The translations under genes were made by a program, and so were the position numbers. The notes under the pieces were generated by a model that searched no databases, was not told the DNA's origin, and was given only the letters and a program-made list of their open reading frames with translations. A DNA stretch of 10,850 bases from Firmicutes bacterium UBA993. Lineage in GTDB: Bacteria; Bacillota; Dethiobacteria; DTU022. Positions within the stretch are counted from its first letter, which is position 1; each line of letters starts with the position of its first letter. The stretch spans positions 1 through 10,850 of the forward strand of contig DBBD01000015.1 of the NCBI GenBank assembly GCA_002292015.1, read 5' to 3'. Below, one piece after another: positions 1 through 6,869 of the stretch.

Positions 1-54
1 CTTACTTTGGGAATTTACTTGCTGATTAAAATTGTTACTTTTAAGAATAATGCT

Positions 55-83
55 TTGCAAATATTTTAATAAAATGATATAAT
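55..83 (+). promoter_or_regulatory. Sigma-A type promoter of the TetR-family gene
   Basis: A -35 box TTGCAA (55-60, 4 of 6 consensus) and a perfect -10 box TATAAT (78-83) are separated by exactly 17 bases in an AT-rich stretch. Transcription would start near 90, giving a leader of about 45 bases before the GTG start at 134. I see no strong palindrome over this promoter that would mark an autoregulatory operator. Confidence 0.75.
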
Positions 84-133
84 ATCGTGGTAATAGTCTG
101 TTTTCAACTAACTATCGGGAGGTTGACCAATCT

Positions 134-775
134 GTGGAAAACAATGCTGAAAAAAGACCGCGCCGCTATCTGCGCAGCCGTATTACCCGCAAGCTGATTC
201 TTGATACAGCTTTGGAAGTTTTTTTGGCCGAGGGTTACACAAAGACTACCATTGCCAAAATCAGCGAGCAGGCTAAAGTTGGCTACGGAACCGTTTACAG
301 CCATTTTAAAGGTAAAGATGATATCTTAAACAAGGTTGTTGATAATGTGCTAACCGAATTTTACAATCTGCTGGCCGTTCCCTTCGCGCCGGCTACCCTG
401 CAGGATGCACGCAAAGCCTACTATGAATTGGTGCTAACCTCTTTTCGTCTTTCCGAACAACACCGTCCAATTATGAAGGTATACCAGGAAGCACTGGGCC
501 AGTCTACATCTATTGAGGAGCACTGGCAAAGTGTTATCGACCGCTTTATTAAAAGTTCGGCTAACTCATTTGCTTACACGCAGCAGAAAAAATTGTCTTC
601 TGACTTTGACATCCAGATAGTTGCCAAGGCTTATATCCTGTTGGTGGATCGTTTCATCTGGGAAGTGGTGAATGAGCATGAAAACAACCTGGAGTATATA
701 GCCGATACAATTATCGAGATGCTCTTCCATGGGTTCATTAATGGGAGCAGCAACAAAACCGTTAAACGCCGATAA
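134..775 (+). CDS. TetR/AcrR-family transcriptional regulator
   Basis: This is a 213-residue DNA-binding regulator, a usual length for the family. Residues about 20-70 form the TetR helix-turn-helix: a helix around LILDTALEVFLAEGY, then TTIAKISEQAKVGYGTVYSHF, which carries the family hallmarks (T-I-A-K-I/A, G-x-G-T-x-Y-x-H-F) followed by the K-x-D-x-L motif. The N-terminal tail is rich in arginine and lysine. The C-terminal ~140 residues are all-helical ligand-binding and dimerisation sequence; its ligand cannot be read from sequence. The start is GTG, supported by GGGAGG at 117-122, 11 bases upstream. The gene has its own promoter and ends 13 bases from the convergent cyclo-ligase gene, so it shares no operon in the window and its target is unknown. 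Control of the fusion enzyme at 3102-5735 is possible, but that gene's 18-bp palindrome does not recur near this promoter. Confidence 0.92.
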   Translation: MENNAEKRPRRYLRSRITRKLILDTALEVFLAEGYTKTTIAKISEQAKVGYGTVYSHFKGKDDILNKVVDNVLTEFYNLLAVPFAPATLQDARKAYYELVLTSFRLSEQHRPIMKVYQEALGQSTSIEEHWQSVIDRFIKSSANSFAYTQQKKLSSDFDIQIVAKAYILLVDRFIWEVVNEHENNLEYIADTIIEMLFHGFINGSSNKTVKRR

Positions 776-788
776 TCAACCAAGCTGC

Positions 789-1367
789 CTAGATCGGGTC
801 AATTTCGACCAGGCGTTGTTCGGTGATAATATAGTCGACGCGCCTGTCCCACTCTTCTTCAGGCACCTCCGCAACTAATTGCAGGTCAAAAACGAGGGCT
901 ACCAGGGGAGTGCCCGGCTTTAAAAGTAAAGAGAAGCGATCATAATAACCGCCTCCATAACCAAGGCGGTTTCCTTTTAGATCGAAGGCAACACCGGGAA
1001 CAATCAGCAAGTCGATCTGTTCCGGGCTATAGGGGCGAAGAGCGCCGGCCCGCGGCTCCGGAATATTATAATAGCCGGGCATCAGGTCGCTTTCCCAATC
1101 GAGGATCCGTGATGGGATTAGTTCACGGCTCCGGGGAACAGCCTTGGGAGCAAGGGCAATTTTCCCCTTGCGTATTGTTGCCTCTACCAATGGCCGGGTG
1201 TCGACTTCGCTGCCGAAGGAGATAAAAAACATGACTGCTTCTGCACGTTCGTAGGCCGGGAGACTATAGAGCTTGTCAGCGATAGTCACGCTTTTTGAGA
1301 CTATTTCTTCGTCTGTCAGGAGATCGCGTGCAGTGATGATCTGTTTGCGCAACTCTTTTTTGTCCAA
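789..1367 (-). CDS. ygfA: 5-formyltetrahydrofolate cyclo-ligase (methenyltetrahydrofolate synthetase family)
   Basis: This cytoplasmic enzyme of one-carbon metabolism converts 5-formyltetrahydrofolate to 5,10-methenyltetrahydrofolate using ATP. From the chosen start it has 192 residues, the usual family size. The signature RLGYGGGYYDR (residues 134-144) is the glycine-rich ATP/phosphate loop. The basic N-terminus (KKELRKQI), the segment DLLIVPGVAFD before the loop and the C-terminal VDYIITE are also typical. The open frame extends 10 codons further to a TTG at 1397, but GGAGG at 1378-1382 lies inside that extension, 10 bases before the TTG at 1365-1367, so I use the inner TTG. It lies 143 bases downstream of proS in the same orientation, with no convincing promoter or terminator between, and could be cotranscribed. 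It converges on the TetR gene. Confidence 0.95.
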   Translation of the reverse strand: MDKKELRKQIITARDLLTDEEIVSKSVTIADKLYSLPAYERAEAVMFFISFGSEVDTRPLVEATIRKGKIALAPKAVPRSRELIPSRILDWESDLMPGYYNIPEPRAGALRPYSPEQIDLLIVPGVAFDLKGNRLGYGGGYYDRFSLLLKPGTPLVALVFDLQLVAEVPEEEWDRRVDYIITEQRLVEIDPI

Positions 1368-1377
1368 GTTGTTTATT

Positions 1378-1382
1378 CCTCC
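1378..1382 (-). promoter_or_regulatory. Ribosome binding site deciding the cyclo-ligase start
   Basis: GGAGG read on the minus strand, 10 bases before the TTG at 1367-1365. It lies within the longest open frame and therefore argues against the upstream TTG at 1397. Confidence 0.7.
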
Positions 1383-1510
1383 GGAAGATGGTTTCAATTA
1401 TTCAACTTTAGCTATTGCTGCTTTCAGAAAAAACATTCGCGGAACACTCGGGAAGTATTAAAACAACTCGCCTTCAGGGATTTACAGACAGCCTCGCCAG
1501 ACGGCAAAAT

Positions 1511-2986
1511 TTAGTAAGCGCGGGCGAAGCAGGCGGCCGCGGTGGCCTTCTTGCCGCAGGCAAAGCAGCTGTCTCCCTCCGGTTTCATGTCGAATGGCAG
1601 ACAACGAATCGTGGCCTTGGTATCAATCTTGATCTGTTCCTCACAGTCATCATTGCCGCACCAGGGCGCAATAAACAGACCGCGCTCCTCTTCCATTATT
1701 CGCTTGAAATCCTGGTAATCGCTGCCACGGCGGGTGTTAGCTTCGCGGTAATCGATTGCCCGCTTTAACATCTCTTTCTGAATTGTTTCCAGCAGGGCCG
1801 GCAGGTAAGCGGTAAGCCGATCTACGGCCACAAATTCTTTTTTACCGTCATCACGACGTACAGTTACCACCTGGCCTTTGTCAAGATCGCGGGGACCAAC
1901 CTCGATGCGCACCGGAATGCCGCGCATCTCCCATTCGTTATACTTCCAGCCTGGCGAATATTCCTCGCGATCATCGAGTTTGACCCGGATATTTTCGTCT
2001 TTCAGGCAATCGGCCAGGGTCCGGACGGCTGTTAAAACCCGCTCTCGATCTTTTTTGCTTAAGATGGGTACAATCACTACCTGGTGAGGTGCCATGCGCG
2101 GTGGCAGAACCAGACCACGATCATCACCGTGAACCATAATCAGCGCCCCGATTGTCCGGGTCGACAAGCCCCAGGAAGTTTGCCAGGCATGTTTCAACTG
2201 ATCATCCTGATCTAAAAAAGTAATGCCGAATACTTTGGCAAAATGCTGTCCCAGGTTGTGAGAAGTTCCCGCCTGCAGGGCCCTGCCGTCACTCATCAGC
2301 GCCTCCACCGAATAGGTGCGTAAGGCTCCGGCAAATTTTTCACGCTCTGTCTTGCGTCCGGCCAAGGCCGGGATAGCCATCTCGGTTTCCAGAAACTCGC
2401 GGTAAACCTCAAGCATCTGAAGGGTTTCTGTTTCCGCCTCCTCTTCAGTACGGTGGCAGGTATGCCCCTCTTGCCAGAGAAACTCGGAGGTGCGCAAAAA
2501 AGGGCGGGTCGATTTTTCCCAGCGCACAACACTGCACCACTGGTTGATCAAAATCGGCAGATCGCGCCAAGACTGAACCCAGCGGGAATAGAAGTCGCAG
2601 ATAATCGCCTCGGAAGTCGGCCGGATCAGCAGCGGTTCATCAAGGATTTCGTTACCGCCCCGGGTCACCCAGGCCACCTCGGGAGCAAAGCCTTCGACGT
2701 GTTCGGCTTCTTTTTGCAGCAGGCTCTGGGGAATCAGCAGCGGGAAGTATGCATTCTGGTGTCCTGTTTCCTTAAAGCGCCGGTCAAGCTGTTCCTGCAC
2801 TTTCTCCCAGAGGGCAAACCCGGCGGGGCGAAAAGCCATAAAACCCTTGACCGGGGCATAATCCATCAATTGTGCTTTGAGGATAACATCGATGTACCAT
2901 TGCGAAAAATCGACTGACTTGGGGGTAATCGCCCTGACAAATTCTTTGTCTCCGGCAAATTTACCGGCCCTGTTATTATGCTCCAA
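1511..2986 (-). CDS. proS: Prolyl-tRNA synthetase, short archaeal/eukaryote-like type (ProS type 3)
   Basis: This class II aminoacyl-tRNA synthetase charges tRNA-Pro with proline in the cytoplasm. From the chosen start it has 491 residues. It lacks the large editing insertion of the E. coli-type enzyme: motif 2 follows motif 1 directly. Visible landmarks (numbered from the TTG at 2986) are RPTSEAII near 122-129, the motif 2 region VVRWEKSTRPFLRTSEFLWQEGHT near 153-176, the GTSHNLGQ loop near 240-247, and motif 3 around GDDRGLVLPPR near 287-297. An anticodon-binding domain follows, then a C-terminal zinc module with cysteines in a C-x4-C-x25-C-x2-C pattern (443, 448, 474, 477). The chain ends in tyrosine, as is characteristic of this ProS type. 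AGAAAGGA at 2995-3002 lies 8 bases before this TTG; the open frame begins 12 codons earlier, at another TTG only about 3 bases after the predicted transcription start. An ATG at 2995-2993 is a less likely alternative because the ribosome binding site overlaps it. Confidence 0.96.
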   Translation of the reverse strand: MEHNNRAGKFAGDKEFVRAITPKSVDFSQWYIDVILKAQLMDYAPVKGFMAFRPAGFALWEKVQEQLDRRFKETGHQNAYFPLLIPQSLLQKEAEHVEGFAPEVAWVTRGGNEILDEPLLIRPTSEAIICDFYSRWVQSWRDLPILINQWCSVVRWEKSTRPFLRTSEFLWQEGHTCHRTEEEAETETLQMLEVYREFLETEMAIPALAGRKTEREKFAGALRTYSVEALMSDGRALQAGTSHNLGQHFAKVFGITFLDQDDQLKHAWQTSWGLSTRTIGALIMVHGDDRGLVLPPRMAPHQVVIVPILSKKDRERVLTAVRTLADCLKDENIRVKLDDREEYSPGWKYNEWEMRGIPVRIEVGPRDLDKGQVVTVRRDDGKKEFVAVDRLTAYLPALLETIQKEMLKRAIDYREANTRRGSDYQDFKRIMEEERGLFIAPWCGNDDCEEQIKIDTKATIRCLPFDMKPEGDSCFACGKKATAAACFARAY

Positions 2987-2994
2987 GGCATTCA

Positions 2995-3002
2995 TCCTTT
3001 CT
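2995..3002 (-). promoter_or_regulatory. Ribosome binding site deciding the proS start
   Basis: AGAAAGGA on the minus strand is an 8-base match to the anti-Shine-Dalgarno sequence, 8 bases before the TTG at 2986-2984. It lies inside the longest open frame. Confidence 0.65.
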
Positions 3003-3031
3003 GCGACTGACCGTAACGGCAATTTCTGATC

Positions 3032-3040
3032 ATTCTATCA
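3032..3040 (-). promoter_or_regulatory. Extended -10 promoter of proS
   Basis: On the minus strand TGA TAGAAT forms an extended -10 element (5 of 6 to consensus, with TG one base upstream). No good -35 box lies at the correct distance, which is normal for extended -10 promoters. The start would be near 3025, giving a leader of about 40 bases, far too short for a T-box. The fusion gene ends 61 bases upstream, so readthrough from it may also contribute. Confidence 0.5.
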
Positions 3041-3067
3041 CAGTTTATTTTAGGCCGCTACATAGTT

Positions 3068-3089
3068 ATTGCCGTGTTATTGCCGTGTT
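3068..3089. repeat. Tandem duplication of an 11-bp unit
   Basis: ATTGCCGTGTT occurs twice in direct succession (3068-3078 and 3079-3089) in the 115-base gap between the fusion gene and proS. It is probably a replication-slippage duplication. It lies upstream of the proS -10 element and its function is unknown. Confidence 0.9.
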
Positions 3090-3101
3090 GAGCTTGCCAT
3101 C

Positions 3102-5735
3102 TCAGCCCTGGTGGACAGCCTGCTGCCGGCTGCGGGCGCCGAGCAACCGCTGCCAGCTTTCGTCGCTTAAAGGACGGTTAAAGCTACGGAAATTTGCCAG
3201 CCTGAAGCCGTGTTCAGCAGCCCAGTATCTAGTCTGCAGAATTGACTCCAGGTTTACCCCGGATGAACCGAGGCTGTAATGCTTATATTGCTGTTCTAAA
3301 GCCAGCATCATCGTTTCGGCCATACAGGCATAAGCCAGTCCCTCTTCAAAACCGAAATCCCAGCCGAGAGATGATTGCCCGGGCACCTCAACAACGCCCC
3401 CGTCGATCACCAGAACATCCGGCCGGGCAGCGTCAACTTCTTCGCTGACATTAGCCGGGCGGGAGATGTCACAAACAATCGCTCTTTCTCTGAGGTTGCC
3501 GGCATTGATCACTTTCGCCGTGGCGCTGGTGGCGCTAATCACGATATCGGCCCTGGCCAGAACAGCGTTAATGTCGGTTGAGAAACGAATGATCCCCAGG
3601 CGACGGCCTTCGTTGACCGCAAAAGCTTCAAAAGCGCTCATTGGGGCATCCGGTTTGGGCAGCTCAACACACCGGGCCAGTAAATTCCCCATGCTGCCGG
3701 CTTTAAGCGGTCTGCCCTGTTCAAGCAGGGCCGATTGGTAGCGATAGATTTCCGCGGCAACAATCTGCAACCGTTCGCTAGCCGAATTGTTGTTGGGATT
3801 GCCGATCAGGATCAGGCGGGGTACCGTTTCAGAGAGAAGCAGTGAAATTCCGCGCCCGATCGAGCCGGCAGCGCCGACGATGGCTGCCGTGGTCGTTGAG
3901 CGATCGACGCCTAGTTTCTCAGTCGCGGTGTTAACGGCATCAACGGCCGCAACCACCGTGTAGCTGTTGCCTGTGGTGATCGGAATACCTTCGTTTTTAA
4001 GGTAGAGACCGCCCATCGAAGCTACTGCTGTAAACGCGCCCAACCCAACAATTTTAGCGCCCCGCGAGCGGGCCAGGTCCAGCGCAGCTTTAAGCTCGGC
4101 TAAAGCCTGGCTGCGCGGCATGCTGATAAATTCATCGGTTGTGCGCGAAAGGGCAATAAATTCGCCATAAGCAGTCCGTCCGGCGGCCGATTCAATTTTG
4201 GTTTTACCAGCCACAAAAGGCTCGACTAAGTCGTTGAAACGTCCTGTCAGATCGGCCAGTTCTGTTTCACTGAAAGAAAGCAGGCTGTTATCAAACTGGT
4301 GGTAACTCTTCAGATCGAGAGCGTGGATCAAAAAAGCAAAGCGCCCTTCATCCCTGCCGCCCGAAGGTTCAACCTTTGGAGCCAGGTAGGGGACAAACTG
4401 TGTATAGCAATCGTCCTTGCCCTCCCCTGTCCTCACCAGGTATGAGAGAAAACGGGCCGTATTTTTTTCACTAAGTACCGCCAGCATTGCTGCAATGCCG
4501 TCTAAGGCTTCCCGGCACTGCTCTTCGCTTATGGTCAGCGGCGGTTCAATCCTGATTACCGCGTTACCGTTAAGGGTGGGCGCAACGCGAATTTTTTCAA
4601 CGTTTAGCAGGTAGGAGGAGATTGCCGGGGTCAGAAGCTCCTGCTCAGCCATCACTCCTAAGAGACTGCCGGGAAACAGTTCGCGATCCACATTAAATTC
4701 AATGCCGAGCATCAGGCCGCGTCCGCGAATAGAGTGAATAAGATCCGGATATTTTTCCTGCAAGGCAAGCAGACCGGACTTAAAGAGTTCACCCTTGCGG
4801 CGCACTTCTTTAACCATGGCCTGACGATTGGCGGTAAGCAGGTCGAGAACCTTGATACCGATGCGGCAGGCCAGGGAATTACCGGCAAAGGTTGAAGAGT
4901 GTTTGAGGGCAAATTCTTCGTTGTATGCAGCGGCACTGCTGAGACAGGCACCGATCGGAAAGAGGCCTCCGCCCAACGCTTTTGCCAGTACCAGCAGATC
5001 AGGCTTTACGGCTTCGGCTTCAGCGGCAAAAAGGCTGCCGGTGCGGCCCAGGCCGGTCTGCACTTCGTCGAAAACCAGAAGAACCTGATACGAATCACAA
5101 ATTTCCCTGGCTTTTTGCAAATATCCGGCAGGCGGTTCGACGATGCCCCCTTCGCCCTGAATCGGTTCTAAGATAAAAGCGGCATAACAATCGGGGTTTG
5201 CTTTAAGTTCAGCTTCAAGAGCATTTGCATCCCCAAAGCTGATATGGGTAAAGTGTGCAGCCGGGGCACAGAAAGCTTTTTGATAGGCCGGGTTACCGGT
5301 TGCCGAAAGAGCGCCGTAGGTTTTGCCGTGAAAACTGTTGTCGGTGGCCAGAACGCCGGGACGACCCGTTGCCGAGCGGCAGAGTTTAATTGCCGCCTCA
5401 ATCGCTTCGGCGCCGCTGTTGGCAAAGGTTACATAATCAAGACCTTCCGGGGCCACCTCAAGCAGCCGACGGGCTAATTCTCCGGCGGCTTCGAGCGTCG
5501 AAGGCTGGATAAAGCTTGGCTCTCCCGATTGTTGAAAGCGGTTAATCTCTTCCCAGATTTCAGCCGGGTTGTGGCCGAAAGGAAGCGCCCCGTAAGCAGC
5601 GATACAATCCAGGTAACGGTTACCCTGATTATCAAAAAGGTGGCAACCTTCACCTTTGATATATTTTTGATCGAGCTTAATGCTCTCCAGCATTTCGCCC
5701 AAGTGAGGGTTAACGTAGCGGATAAATTTATTCAT
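3102..5735 (-). CDS. Two-domain fusion: class III PLP aminotransferase plus acyl-ACP-reductase-like (fatty aldehyde-forming) domain
   Basis: The protein has 877 residues. Residues 1-425 form a complete class III aminotransferase of the putrescine/ornithine type: NSGAEAIEAA (106-115, PLP phosphate), SFHGKTYGALSATG (134-147), LEPIQGEGG, FDEVQTGLGRTG with the cofactor aspartate D223, the Schiff-base lysine K252 in LAKALGGG, and IRIEPPLT near 394. Residues 464-877 resemble cyanobacterial long-chain acyl-ACP reductase: FAFLIHALDL, GLGAFTAVAS (564-573), ITTGNSYTVV (586-595), a Rossmann nucleotide loop GAAGSIGRG (621-629), IDGGVVE, and YACMAETMM, whose C804 lines up with that enzyme's acyl-carrying cysteine (C294 in Synechococcus). 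Both active sites look intact. I infer that an acyl thioester is reduced to an aldehyde, then aminated to a primary amine; the chain length is unknown. The start is ATG at 5735 with GGGAGG 7 bases upstream. A longer frame from 5786 would begin upstream of the predicted transcript. The domain assignments are firm; the combined reaction is inference. Confidence 0.9.
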   Translation of the reverse strand: MNKFIRYVNPHLGEMLESIKLDQKYIKGEGCHLFDNQGNRYLDCIAAYGALPFGHNPAEIWEEINRFQQSGEPSFIQPSTLEAAGELARRLLEVAPEGLDYVTFANSGAEAIEAAIKLCRSATGRPGVLATDNSFHGKTYGALSATGNPAYQKAFCAPAAHFTHISFGDANALEAELKANPDCYAAFILEPIQGEGGIVEPPAGYLQKAREICDSYQVLLVFDEVQTGLGRTGSLFAAEAEAVKPDLLVLAKALGGGLFPIGACLSSAAAYNEEFALKHSSTFAGNSLACRIGIKVLDLLTANRQAMVKEVRRKGELFKSGLLALQEKYPDLIHSIRGRGLMLGIEFNVDRELFPGSLLGVMAEQELLTPAISSYLLNVEKIRVAPTLNGNAVIRIEPPLTISEEQCREALDGIAAMLAVLSEKNTARFLSYLVRTGEGKDDCYTQFVPYLAPKVEPSGGRDEGRFAFLIHALDLKSYHQFDNSLLSFSETELADLTGRFNDLVEPFVAGKTKIESAAGRTAYGEFIALSRTTDEFISMPRSQALAELKAALDLARSRGAKIVGLGAFTAVASMGGLYLKNEGIPITTGNSYTVVAAVDAVNTATEKLGVDRSTTTAAIVGAAGSIGRGISLLLSETVPRLILIGNPNNNSASERLQIVAAEIYRYQSALLEQGRPLKAGSMGNLLARCVELPKPDAPMSAFEAFAVNEGRRLGIIRFSTDINAVLARADIVISATSATAKVINAGNLRERAIVCDISRPANVSEEVDAARPDVLVIDGGVVEVPGQSSLGWDFGFEEGLAYACMAETMMLALEQQYKHYSLGSSGVNLESILQTRYWAAEHGFRLANFRSFNRPLSDESWQRLLGARSRQQAVHQG

Positions 5736-5742
5736 AGACAGG

Positions 5743-5748
5743 CCTCCC
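5743..5748 (-). promoter_or_regulatory. Ribosome binding site deciding the fusion enzyme start
   Basis: GGGAGG on the minus strand, 7 bases before the ATG at 5735-5733. It lies 17 codons inside the longest open frame. It sits 8 bases downstream of the palindromic operator. Confidence 0.85.
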
Positions 5749-5756
5749 TGATCCTT

Positions 5757-5774
5757 GTGCACATATATGTGCAC
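5757..5774. promoter_or_regulatory. Perfect 18-bp palindrome, likely repressor operator
   Basis: GTGCACATATATGTGCAC is a perfect inverted repeat with no spacer. It begins about 6 bases downstream of the predicted transcription start and ends 8 bases before the ribosome binding site of the fusion gene. A protein dimer bound here would block promoter escape, so I infer a repressor operator. In RNA the same sequence could fold only into a tight hairpin with no following U-tract, which makes a terminator unlikely. The cognate regulator is not identifiable. Confidence 0.7.
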
Positions 5775-5786
5775 GCCATTGAACAT

Positions 5787-5815
5787 ATTCTACCGCAGCC
5801 GGAATAAAAAATCAA
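5787..5815 (-). promoter_or_regulatory. Sigma-A type promoter of the fusion enzyme
   Basis: On the minus strand the -35 box TTGATT (5815-5810, 4 of 6) and the -10 box TAGAAT (5792-5787, 5 of 6) are separated by exactly 17 bases. The start would be near 5780. The upstream ATG at 5786 falls in the promoter itself, which rules out the longest open frame as the real one if this promoter is used. Confidence 0.75.
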
Positions 5816-5823
5816 CCTCGCTT

Positions 5824-5848
5824 AAAACCCCTCCGCTTAAAAGCGGAG
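5824..5848 (-). terminator. Probable terminator of the gmd-rmd unit
   Basis: The hairpin CTCCGC(TT)/(AA)GCGGAG spans 5831-5848, with 6-8 paired bases and a very short loop. On the minus strand it is followed by GGG and a short TTTT run (5827-5824). It lies 76 bases after the rmd stop and directly before the -35 box of the next gene, a natural boundary between units. The U-tract is short, so termination may be partial. Confidence 0.5.
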
Positions 5849-5924
5849 CCGGGCTACAACAAAGATAAGCCGGTTCTGCGGCAGCCCGCTAAAACAACCG
5901 ACTGGCCGACAATCGCTAAGCGCT

Positions 5925-6857
5925 TCACACCTTCCCCCGCCACCATTCAAGGGTCTCAAGCACCGACTCTTTGAAGCTTCTTTCGGCAAACCAGCCGGCA
6001 GCCTGTCTGATCTTGTCCGCCGAACCGATAAATACAGGCACCTCCGACGGTCTAAACCGCTCCGGATCGACTTCAACCGCTACTTTTACCCTGGCATAGC
6101 TGATTAAGAGCTCCAGGATCCCTTTTATTTCACGCGGAATACCGGAACAGACATTATATATTCCACTTTCCAACTCTTTTTCCAGAAGCAAAACATAAGC
6201 ACGGATAACATCGCGCACATCGGTAAAGTCGCGGCTGCTGCTTAAATCCCCCACTTTTATGACGGGAGGGATGAGACCCTTTTCAATTCTTGCCACCTGG
6301 GCTGCATAATCGCTTACCACGTAACCTTCAAGCTGACCCGGCCCGAAATGGTTAAAGGGACGGGCATGGATTACTTTCAAATTGTCCCGCCTGGCTAGTT
6401 GCAGAGCTACCTGCCCCATGGCCAGTTTACTGCTTGAATAGGGATTCTGCGGCAGGCAGGCTGCCTCTTCGGTCAACGGGTTGCCGCTTTTTGCGGCCAG
6501 GCCGTATTCTTCGCCTGACCCGATTAAGATCAGTTTTGTCGCGGGGGCAAACCTGGCTATTGTCGTAACCAGGTTAACGCTGCCGATTGTGTTAATGAGC
6601 AGGGTAGTAGCCGGTTCTGCCCAGGAAGCTTTAACCTTGCTCTGGGCGGCCAAATGAATAATACCATCCGCTTTTATCTGCTTTAAAGCCTTTTCCGTTT
6701 CGGTTGAGCTGCTAATATCAAAAGCAACACCTGCTGACCCTGCCGGTAAATGCCCGGCCCGGTGCACAGCAGCAACCGGTTTATGCCCCAGCCCTGATAA
6801 AAGCTTAAGCAGGTATCCACCGACAAAACCGTCCGCCCCGGTTACTAAAACCTTCAC
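5925..6857 (-). CDS. rmd: GDP-6-deoxy-D-mannose reductase (GDP-4-dehydro-6-deoxy-D-mannose reductase)
   Basis: A 310-residue extended short-chain dehydrogenase. With the neighbouring dehydratase it makes GDP-D-rhamnose: it reduces the 4-keto group of GDP-4-keto-6-deoxymannose with NAD(P)H. Visible features are the N-terminal Rossmann loop TGADGFVGG (6-14), IIHLAAQSKV (66-75), a serine in LIGSGEEYG near 114, the catalytic YSSSK (Y140, K144), ARPFNHFGPGQ (165-175), and the C-terminal DPERFRPSEVPVFIGSADKIR segment typical of Rmd rather than of GDP-fucose synthase. The start is GTG, 10 bases after a GAGG that overlaps the stop of gmd. The 12-base spacing to gmd implies translational coupling and a two-gene operon. 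Other NAD-dependent sugar epimerases share the fold, but the partner gene and the RPSEVP segment make this assignment fairly secure. Confidence 0.9.
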   Translation of the reverse strand: MKVLVTGADGFVGGYLLKLLSGLGHKPVAAVHRAGHLPAGSAGVAFDISSSTETEKALKQIKADGIIHLAAQSKVKASWAEPATTLLINTIGSVNLVTTIARFAPATKLILIGSGEEYGLAAKSGNPLTEEAACLPQNPYSSSKLAMGQVALQLARRDNLKVIHARPFNHFGPGQLEGYVVSDYAAQVARIEKGLIPPVIKVGDLSSSRDFTDVRDVIRAYVLLLEKELESGIYNVCSGIPREIKGILELLISYARVKVAVEVDPERFRPSEVPVFIGSADKIRQAAGWFAERSFKESVLETLEWWRGKV

Positions 6858-6869
6858 TTTAGAGCAGCC

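Noticed and set aside
1368..1510. Promoter or terminator between proS and the cyclo-ligase gene
   Set aside because: A weak TTGCCG/TAAATC pair is visible, but its -10 box is poor and there is no convincing hairpin with a T-run, so I cannot support either feature.
1415..1768. 117-codon plus-strand open frame
   Set aside because: It mostly mirrors the C-terminal zinc module of proS and shows no family resemblance.
2453..2917. 154-codon plus-strand open frame
   Set aside because: It is antisense to the catalytic core of proS and has no recognisable domain.
2987..3101. T-box riboswitch upstream of proS, common for synthetase genes in Bacillota
   Set aside because: The whole intergenic gap is 115 bases, the promoter is within 50 bases of the start, and there is no T-box motif or terminator hairpin.
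5849..5924. Second larger stem-loop just after rmd (GGGCT with AGCCC arms)
   Set aside because: The arms are about 7 bp with a bulge and the loop is nearly 30 bases, so it could easily be chance.
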